Source of the DNA: Cafeteria roenbergensis | Taxonomy: Eukaryota; Sar; Bigyra; Bicosoecida; Cafeteriaceae | NCBI GenBank assembly: GCA_008330645.1 | Contig: VLTN01000042.1 | Location: 1 to 64,000 of the forward strand | Direction of reading: 5' to 3' | Length of the DNA stretch: 64,000 bases | Shown: positions 56,468 to 64,000 of the stretch, piece after piece | Layout of the letters: every line of letters begins with the position of its first letter | Numbering within the stretch: the first letter of the stretch is position 1 | Made by a program: the position numbers and the translations under genes | The notes under the pieces: model-generated | Told to the model about the DNA's origin: nothing | What the model saw: only the letters and a program-made list of their open reading frames with translations | Databases searched by the model: none

Positions 56468-57805
56468 TCAGCCGCGCTCGTCGGCGGGGAAGGTGGTCGG
56501 GCCGGGGCCCGAGAGCGACATTGCCCCGCCCGCGGTGAGGGCGAGCGCCGCGCCGGTGCCCACGCCCGACGCCCCGAGCGCCCCCTTTGCGGAGGCCGCC
56601 TTGGCCCACCGGTCGCGCGGGTCAACGCGGTCCAGGCCCCCGTGCGGCAGCAGCTCTGCCATCAGACGCGCCTGCCGCGCCGCCTCCGTCTCGAACGTGC
56701 CGGGGATGGCCCTGTCCGCGGCGCCCGTCACGCGGCCGAGCCCGCCCCGGCGGGGCCCGCGCCCGCGCTCCGGGAAGCCGGAGCCCGGAGGAAACCCGCC
56801 GTAGTCGCTGCCTGTTCCGCGCCCGCGGAAGGGCAGGCCCATGGGCTGCACGGCAGAGCCCTTCTGCTGCAGAGCCGCCTTTCGGGCCTTGGCGATGTCG
56901 CGCGACGCGTCCGGCTTGCCCCGCAAGAGGTCCGCAGCGCGCTGGGCCGCCAGCTGGGCAGCCCGGGTCTCGCTCATTCCGGGCATGGAGGCGCCGTTGC
57001 CGCCGAGGAGGACCCCCGCCATGGAGCGCGGCTGGTGGGGCTGGTCTGCCGCGCCGCCCACGCCGCCCTTGTCCGTGTAGTCGCCGCCGTACACCGTCCC
57101 GAGCGTGCCGGGCATGTTCTGCGTGAGGCCCTCGTCGCGGTCGACGGTGAAGGTGCTGTCAGTGTCGCTGGAGCCCACGTCGTCCAGGTCGGGAAGCGGC
57201 CCGAGCTGCTTCTGCGCCAGGATGGCGGCGGCACGGCGCTCCTTGCGAACGGCCTCGGGCTCCCGCTTCTTGTTGCCCTGCACGCGCCCCGAGGTCCCCA
57301 GGCCGTCAATGCGGCCCACGGTGGCGGCCCGAACGCGGTCCGTGGCGCCGCGGGGCAGCCCGCTGTCCACCCCGGCGGATGCGTCCATCGTTTCGCTTCC
57401 CCGCACGGCATCGAAGGCGGCCCGGTTGTGCTCAGGCCGCCCCCCCCGGGCGCGCTCGGACCAGCGGAGCCTGCGGTCGCCGCCGGAGGGCCCGCCGTCC
57501 CGGTGGCGCCGGTCGCCGCCACCGCCCGCCTGGGCGCCGCCGCCGGTTGCCGCAGCGTGTCCGTCCGCCGTCTCGCTGCGCTTGCTCTCGCTGGCGCCGG
57601 CGGCCGCCGGCGAGCGGGACCCCGGGGCGCCGCGCATGCCCGACCCGCTGCTTCCTCGCGAGACGGTCCTGACCACGCCGCCGCGGCTGCTGGGCCGGGT
57701 GACGCCGCTTCGAGGCGAGCCACTTGCTCGTTGGGCGACCGGCTGGCCGGCAGCCTGCCGGAGCATGTCGGCGCGCGCCTTGCGCTCCTGGTCTCGGGTC
57801 GGCAT
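56468..57805 (-). CDS. Low-complexity Gly/Arg/Ala-rich protein of unknown function
   Basis: From ATG 57805 the frame encodes 445 residues; the frame is open further upstream and a 5' exon is possible, so the N-terminus is uncertain. It starts with a charged helical stretch (TRDQERKARADMLRQAAG), then Ser/Arg/Gly-rich sequence. Patches that look constrained follow: EAVRKERRAAAILAQKQLG, PDLDDVGSSDTDSTFTVDRD, and two similar helices with AARQARLMAELL and AAQLAAQRAADLLRGK. The last 35 residues contain a mildly hydrophobic Ala/Gly/Leu stretch. No family was recognised. A coiled-coil or scaffold role is possible but unsupported. Confidence 0.55.
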   Translation of the reverse strand: MPTRDQERKARADMLRQAAGQPVAQRASGSPRSGVTRPSSRGGVVRTVSRGSSGSGMRGAPGSRSPAAAGASESKRSETADGHAAATGGGAQAGGGGDRRHRDGGPSGGDRRLRWSERARGGRPEHNRAAFDAVRGSETMDASAGVDSGLPRGATDRVRAATVGRIDGLGTSGRVQGNKKREPEAVRKERRAAAILAQKQLGPLPDLDDVGSSDTDSTFTVDRDEGLTQNMPGTLGTVYGGDYTDKGGVGGAADQPHQPRSMAGVLLGGNGASMPGMSETRAAQLAAQRAADLLRGKPDASRDIAKARKAALQQKGSAVQPMGLPFRGRGTGSDYGGFPPGSGFPERGRGPRRGGLGRVTGAADRAIPGTFETEAARQARLMAELLPHGGLDRVDPRDRWAKAASAKGALGASGVGTGAALALTAGGAMSLSGPGPTTFPADERG

Positions 57806-59244
57806 GTCGCGCGCGGGAGTGCAGGCCGCTGGTGCGGCGAACTGCCGGGCGTGCGGGGGGCTCTCTCGCGAGATGCTCCGCGGAGCGAGTGCGCGGTCGC
57901 AGGGCGGCATCGCGTTTCCCAGCCTGAGGGCGCCAAGTTGTCCCTCACCGGCGGCTCTGCCCGACCCGCGCAGGAAAACGGCTGCGATCGAGGAGCCCGA
58001 CGAGCCGAGGGACAGGCAGCCGCCGCCGGACCCAAACTCTTGCCCGCTCGCGAACCACGCGGACTCGCGCCGGGGAGCAGCAGGCAAACGGCCGGCCGTC
58101 CCACCAAGCGCGGGGCGGGCCGTGCGGGTGCGCTGTGGGCTGGCTGCGCTGCGCCGCTTGCAGCCGCACTTCGAGTCGCCCTGCATGCGCGCCCGCCCAA
58201 GGCGCCCCCTCTCGGCCTGCAGCAGCCCCCCCACCCAACCGTGCCCCACCAGCCGCGCAGCTGCGTGACTGTCGCCACGGGGGTGGGCAAGGCGCGCTTG
58301 CGCGTTGGCCTGCCCTGCAGGCCGTTTTTGCTCTTGGAAGGCGAGGCGCGGGCAGGCTCGCGACAAGCCGACGCGCGTCGCCGTGCACGCTCGCTTGACA
58401 AGCTGCAGCAGTCACACTGGGGCTGATTCACTCGTGCGCGCCCACCGCAACCCCACTCGCCCGGGCCCCGCCGGCCGAGCACGCGCACCTCAAACGCCCC
58501 GCGATCTTGCCACGGGGTTCGAGCCGGGCAGAGCGCCTCCTTTTTGCCGCGCGAGCAGCTTCCACGGCGCCTGATGCCATAGAGGCGCACAGCTTCGGGC
58601 TGCGCGGCAGTCTCCTCAACTGCGTCGGCAGCCGCCGCTGCTCGCGCCACCCTAGCCGCTGCCCGTGAGCCCTGGCCAAGGCGCCAGACTGGGGGGAAGC
58701 TTTGGCGGTCGTTGCACCTGCTGAGGCCGAGCCGTTCCCCCGAGCCCCGCGTGCGCCGGGGCCCATCGCCCGCGGTCGCCCCGGCCGGCAACGCGGCAAA
58801 TCTGGCTCACGCACCAGACTGCGGGGACGGGGGGGGCGGGCTGCGGGCGTCCATTGCCCGCCCCGCTCGGCCGGCCGCGAACAGTGGCTGCTGCTGCGCC
58901 CGCGGGAATCTCGAGTGCGCCCGGCCAACCACTCCGCCAGCGGCCGTGTTCGCGGCGCGCAACGTGGCCGTGCCTGCCGCGGCAATCGTCCGGGGGCGTC
59001 CAGCCTGCGATGCGGTCCCAGGGCAGCCAGCAGCGCGGCATCGCGAGCGCCCTGAACTTCCTGCGCCTCGGCCTTGGTCGGCTGCCTTTTTGGTTCCAGG
59101 CGTTGCCGTGAACATCTGCCAGCAGCAACTCCGGCTCCCACGCGCTCCGCCCCCCACTCTCGCAGCTGCGCGCACTCCCGCGTCCGGCAAGGTCGGAACC
59201 CCGTCCACGCCTCCCCCGGGCAGACTTTCCTGCACTTGAGGAGC
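57806..59244. other. 1.4-kb region without a supported gene
   Basis: This region lies between the divergent starts of the low-complexity gene and the TALE homeodomain gene. It is GC-rich and has long open frames on both strands, but none shows a recognisable domain or a clear splice pairing. It probably holds the two promoters and untranslated leaders, and perhaps a 5' exon of the - strand gene. Confidence 0.5.
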
Positions 59245-62200
59245 ATGGCAAGCCCCGTCGGTACCGGGCCGCGCTCCAGATCGAGGCGGGGCTCGCGCAT
59301 CCACTCGCACGACGACGCGGACTCGCTCTCGGACCAGGTGCAAGAGCTCCCGCCGCTGACCTGCGGCCATGGCATCACTTGGGAAGACATCGAGAGGCTC
59401 ACGCACAAAGATCCGCGTCGCACGTCGGGGAGGAGCCACCCTCGCCAGCACGACTCGTCCGTTGTGAACGTGAGGCTCCTTGCGCCCGCTCCTGAATCGG
59501 CTCCCCGACGCTCGCGCCTCGCTTGGCGAGTGCCAGCGGCCTGCCGGCGGGGTTTGCCCTCGAGACCCAGGCTGCCGTGCTGCCTCTGAGGCTGCCTGCC
59601 CCCTGCTCGTCCCGCCCTCGGCTGCTCGCTCGAACTGACGCGGCGCCGCTGGGTTCAGCGGGCAGCGAAAAACGCCCCGCCGGACTGGCGCCCTCCTCCA
59701 GCGAGCCCGTGCCCCGCCCGCCTCGCCGGCCTCGCAGCGCTTGTACGCTTGGATCTTTTCGGTGGAGCACTTTGACTTCCGTGAGTCGCGACCCGGCTGA
59801 GGTCCAGGCACCTGTGAACGTCTCGCGTCGCCCAGTTCCGTGGGGGTCCGTCACCGCTCGCTCGGCCTCGCGATATTCCGACGCCAAGCCGCGCCCCGCC
59901 GGCCCCCGCTTCGCCGGCCCGACCTCCGTAGCGCCGTGCGCATTGCCGCCAGCTGTGGCGGCGGTTCTGCCCAGGGCTGGGGGCCGCCCCCGGCGGGAAT
60001 CCCACTGTTCGGGGGGTTTTCGGCGAGAAGAACCGCGAAGGCGTGCCTAACGGAAGCGATCCTTGCCGCACCCTGCGTGGCCAATCATGATGCGCTGTCC
60101 ATGCGCCTGCGCCTGTCGCGGGGCGCACCCCGCGCCGGCTTGCGCGCCGGCGTTCGCCTGCTCTCTCTCCCTCTCTCCCCTCCCATCCGCCGAGCGCTCC
60201 ACCCACGTCCAAGTTGCTGTTGTCGCTCGCAGCCTACCCGTCCGACGAGGAGAAGCTCGAGCTTGCTGCCTTGTCTGGCCTGGAGGTCAAGCAGCTGAAC
60301 TACTGGCTCACAAATGTCCGCAAGCGGGTCTGGGGCCCCATCCGTCGCGAGAAGGGGCTCAGGCTCCCCACGAACGCCGACCGCATGCGCACCATGGCCA
60401 AGCAGCGGCTCCTGGGCGGGCCGGCCAGCACCCCCGCCAGCTGCTCGTCCTGCCGCCCCAAGGCCGATTCGAGCGCCCCGTTCCAGGTCTCGGTGCCCCA
60501 GCCCCAGCCCCAGCCCCAGCCCCAGCCCCAGCCCCAGCACCAGCACCAGCACCAGCACCAGCACCAGCACCATCACCAGCAGCTGCAGCAACAACATGTG
60601 CACCGCCAGCAGCAGCAGCAGCGTCCGCCCCCCGACAGGCTCGAGGCCTCCCACGCCTTCGGCCGCGACGGATTGACCGCCCCCATCGCAACTTCCCGGT
60701 TCTCGGCCAGCAGGGCCGCGAGCGAGTACGGCGTTGCGCATCACCTCGGGACCACGGCGGCCCACGCCGGTTTGCCTGGCCTCGAGCACCCTGACTTCGG
60801 CCACGTGCCCTCAGCCGCCCAGCACCACGCCAGCGCGTGCCAGCCCATGCGCGCCCGCTACGAGGCCGCCGACCCCCTCTCCACGTCCGCGGTGTCCACG
60901 GGCGCCCCCCCCCTCCCCCTCGCCGCCACCCGCGACCACGCCCACGGCTTCAGCGGCATCACGTCGGCCAACTCCCCCACCACCTTCCTCTTCCAGGGCT
61001 ACGACGACCGCAGCGCCCTCGGGGCTCTGCCCAGCCAGCTCGCCTCGGCCGCGCAGAGCCGCGCGGACCCCCACCCGCTGCTCCCGCACGGCCACCCGCC
61101 CGCCAGCGCCTTCCCCTTCTCGCGCGCCTCCAGCTCCTCCGGGCTGGTCACCAGCCCGCTCCACGGCCTGGTCGGGCCCTCCTCGGCGGGGATGGCCTCC
61201 CTCGCGGCCGCCACCTCCCTCGGCCTCAGCCAGGGGTTCGGCTCAGCGTCGGACCTGCGCGCCATGGCCATGGCCGTCGGGGACACGCACGGCCCGCTTT
61301 CCGTTCACGGAAGCCTCGTTCTGGGCTCTCCCGACGCGGGCGCCGCGCCGGGCAGGCCCGGGAAGTCATCCGTGGCTGCGCCAGGCCTCTCCAGCTCCAA
61401 CTCGGTCAGCCGGTTCTCAGACTGCGTCGGCCTCGACCGCGTCCACGGCCCGACCCCCGCCCCCAACTCCGCGCTCGGCTTCAGCTGCGACCCCTCCGCC
61501 GTCGCGGGCGGCGGGGCCGCCGGCTCTGCCCTCCAGATCTGCAGCGGCGAGTCCGCGCTCAGCGGTTTCGCCTTTGGCGTGCACACACCCCAGCAGGGGC
61601 CCCTCCCCGCCAAGCCCCCGAGCAGCATCGGCGGGAGCCTTTTGCCCGGCAGAGCCCTGCTCGCAGTCCCCACCACCACTGCGTCGGCCCCCGGGGCGGG
61701 GGCGTCGAGCACCGGCGCTGGCAGGGACAGCACTGCGGCGCCCAACTCGCACTCCAGCCCCGGCGGCCGCCGCCCCGGCAGCGCCGCCCGGGGCACCGGC
61801 AGAGCCACCGGAAACTCCCTCACGGCCTCCGCGGGCGAGGACGACGACGAGGACGAGGGAATGCCGGCCGGGTCGTCTGCCCGGACGCACGCTGTGGCCG
61901 CTGCCGCCGTGGCAGCCGTCACCGGGTCGGCGCCAGTGTCGGCCGTGGCGTCGTCTGCTGCAGCGGCCGCTGCGGCGGCGGCGGCCACCGTCGCCGTAAC
62001 GGACGCCACCAGAGCTGGTTCCGCCGACAGCCGGCGTCGAGCCGAGGCCGCGCGCCACGGCGCACCAGGCTCGCTCGCCCAGCTGGTGCCGGTGGCGCCC
62101 CCGTCGTCTGTGGGGCTGGACCTCGCCGCCGAGCCGTTCGGCTCTGCCGACTACCTCGGCGGCGGCGGCGGCGGGGAGCAGGCCAGCCGCCGTAGCGGCA

Positions 62201-63420
62201 AGCGCCCCAGAGAGAGCGGCGCGGGCGCCGGCGGCGCTCCGGGCCAGCGCGGCGACTACGCCGGCCACCTGCCCCACGGCGGGCATGGCGGGCATGGGGC
62301 CGGGGGCGCGAGCGCTGGCGGGGTGAGCGCCCCCGCCGTGCTGGACCACGGGCAGATCGACGGCGTGAGCGACGCCGGTCCCCTGGCCAAGCGCGTCTGC
62401 CCTGCCACGTCATCCGCGCTCTCAGACTCGGGCATGTGCGGCGACGGCTGCGGCGGCGGCGGGGCTTGTGGCGGGGGGTCGGCCTCCTCCGTCATCGCCA
62501 CCACGCGGTGGCGTATTCCCGATTTCGCCGCCGACAGGCAGGCTGCTGAGATGCGCGGCGAGACTGCGGGCCACGGCAGCGCCGACCCGGCGGCGGTGGC
62601 GGCGGCGGCGGCGGCGGCGGCTGAGCGGCAGCACCACCAGCGCCACGCCCCGCAGCGCCGCCCCGCTGACGAGAGCAGGGCCGTTGACGACGAAGTGGAC
62701 GACGACGTGGACGACGAAGTGGACGACGGACGCCGGGAGCACAGGGCCGGCAGAGCCGCCGAGTCCGCCTCCAGCACGGGGGGCCGGAGCCTCGCCCTAC
62801 ACCACGGCCGCGGGGACGGGGAGGGCCTCGCGGGGGCCCGTGACAGGTCCTCGGCCGGCCGAAACCGCGCCGGAGGGGCCACGCCCGTGCCCGCCCCGCT
62901 GAGCATCTCATCCCGCTCGGGAACCGGCGGCGGCGCTGGCGCTGGCGCTCGCGCGCCCGGCCCGCAGTCGGCAGAGCTGATCAGCCGGCTGGCGCGCCAA
63001 GACGCGCTGATGATGATGCAGAGCCAGCAGATGTCGGCCATGCAGGAGGAGCTGCGATCGCTGCGGTCGTTCATCGAGGTGCTGGCCTCTGCCACGCAGC
63101 GCCAGCAGCAGGCGCCGCTGCGGCCGTCGGCGGGCGACGTGACCCCGGAGACTGGAACGGCCGAGGAGAGGCTGGCCGCCAAGGCGCGCGCTCGCGCCCC
63201 TAGCGGGGCCTGGAGCCAGTCGGGCTCTGCCCAGGCACCCTCCGGCCCGGGCAATGCGGGGCCGGCCGCCTGTGCCGAGGCAGCCGCCGGCCCCGGCTGC
63301 GCCGCCGCAGACCCCTTCCCAGCGCCCCCGGCTGCCGGCCTCGCCGCCCCCGGCCCGCAGTCCGCAATCATCGCCCCAAACTCCCTCTTCCGCGCCTCCG
63401 CGCTCGGCATGCACTGCTGA
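59245..63420 (+). CDS. TALE-class homeodomain transcription factor
   Basis: Three exons, 59245-59469, 59738-59780 and 60233-63420, give 1151 residues. The introns are 268 nt (GTGAGG to TCGCAG) and 452 nt (GTGAGT to TCGCAG). The homeodomain (about 62-130) is built from all three: a basic arm in exon 1, helix 1 (RLYAWIFSVEHFDF) in the 43-nt middle exon, and the TALE PYP loop plus helices 2 and 3 in exon 3 (YPSDEEKLELAALSGL, QLNYWLTNVRKRV). Helix 3 keeps Trp48 and Asn51; position 50 is Thr. Compared with plant BEL1-type domains, helix 1 carries two extra residues (Ser-Val). The rest is disordered and low-complexity, with Pro-Gln, His-Gln, Ala and Gly runs, plus a short helix near the end (SRLARQDALMMMQSQQMSAM). 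TALE proteins act in the nucleus, often as heterodimers; here a partner gene is not seen. Confidence 0.87.
60496..60580 (+). repeat. CCCCAG then CACCAG hexamer arrays coding Pro-Gln and His-Gln runs
   Basis: Two adjoining hexamer arrays lie in the third TALE exon. They keep the frame and encode Pro-Gln repeats followed by His-Gln repeats, then a Gln run from CAG triplets to about 60625. Confidence 0.93.
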
Positions 63421-64000
63421 GCCGGCGCCAACATTGGCGGCCGCACACTGGGACGGTAACCGGTTCGCGCCAGCTGCAGGTCTATTCGACCCGCTTGTCG
63501 CTGTCGCCTTGCCGGAACCCCGCACCCCGACCCGTGCTTGCCGCCCGCCTGCGCTCTTGAGAGTGCGCCCGCCACCCCCCCCCCCCCCCCGCCTCCTATG
63601 GCCTAGTCCCGGGGCTATGGGGCGCTCTCATCTGCGCCGGCGATTATTTTCACGTTCATGTGTGCTTCCCGCGGTCCCCCCCCCTTCATTGCCCCGACTT
63701 CCGGTCTGTGCTCCTGGCTGGTGCCGCGCCGGCCAGCTTGTGGATTCCCTATACCCCCGTTCGCGTCCCCGTACCGCACCCTGCTTCGACCCTGCCGTCG
63801 TGCTGTGTGCCTCTTGTGTGGCTCCGAGCGGCGTGAAGAATGCTATGCGCGCTCCCAACCATGGTGGCCGCTGCAAGTGAATGTGCGCGGGCTGCGACAC
63901 ACGTCATCCATTTCGAGACGCTCGGAGCGTCGGCCGGGCCGGCACTCTGGCCGTCTGCGGGCAGCCATGAGCAAGCGGATGTGGTCACTGGTAATGGGCA
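63421..64000. other. Right-edge region without a supported gene
   Basis: This region follows the TALE stop codon. It contains a long C tract (about 63575-63592) and otherwise no repeat, gene or RNA that I can support. A - strand frame at 63749-63988 could be part of a gene outside the window, but it has no recognisable domain. Confidence 0.5.

Noticed and set aside
49336-56468. CRISPR-like arrays in the 15-, 16- and 23-bp repeats
   Set aside because: The units are directly tandem without spacers and lie in a eukaryotic intron or next to gene ends.
58505-58540. GGTTCGAGCC, similar to a tRNA B box
   Set aside because: No matching A box, acceptor stem or anticodon arm could be folded around it.
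63749-63988. Short - strand frame at the right edge
   Set aside because: It has no domain and no splice context, and is too close to the window end to judge.

Overview
This window looks like nuclear DNA from a GC-rich single-celled eukaryote, probably a protist. Genes are compact, on both strands, and often convergent or divergent. They are split by short GT-AG introns. Several encode eukaryote-only or mitochondrial proteins: uL4m, METTL17/Rsm22, HSD17B10, an RWD/DUF1115 protein, a TALE homeodomain protein and a PHD/ePHD chromatin protein. The species cannot be fixed from sequence alone; a GC-rich heterotrophic flagellate would fit, but that is a guess.

Positions 1-25105 hold the 3' part of one enormous + strand gene for a surface protein. 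Its ectodomain is built from beta-sandwich repeats of the DUF11/isopeptide type. Two blocks (1-3557 and 8680-12825) are almost identical 960-bp tandem copies, while the rest are diverged. Two EGF-like modules, two thrombospondin type 1 modules, about nine membrane segments and a long acidic tail follow. Near-identical copies carry small frame-breaking differences that look like assembly errors or conversion-spread mutations.

Positions 25359-29621 carry an Rtt106-like histone chaperone gene (+), HSD17B10 (-) and an RWDD2-like gene (+). A pogo-type DNA transposon with a long open transposase frame and a perfect 30-bp inverted repeat occupies 29788-34237. It ends about 260 bp upstream of a gene for a 1685-residue ZZ/AP2-like/PHD-ePHD protein (34496-39659).

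Positions 39968-50405 contain a GT10 fucosyltransferase-like membrane enzyme (-), mitochondrial ribosomal protein uL4m (+), a CAAAG minisatellite, an arginine-rich unknown (-) and a hugely expanded METTL17/Rsm22 (+). uL4m and METTL17 both serve the mitochondrial ribosome.

Positions 50878-63420 hold a GST-like plus prolyl-tRNA-deacylase-like fusion (-), two membrane proteins of unknown role (+), a low-complexity unknown (-) and a TALE homeodomain gene (+) whose homeodomain is assembled from three exons.

Fourteen introns could be placed by keeping known domains in frame. All begin GTGAG and 13 of 14 end GCAG. No retroelement, virus-like element, CRISPR array, rRNA or convincing tRNA was found.
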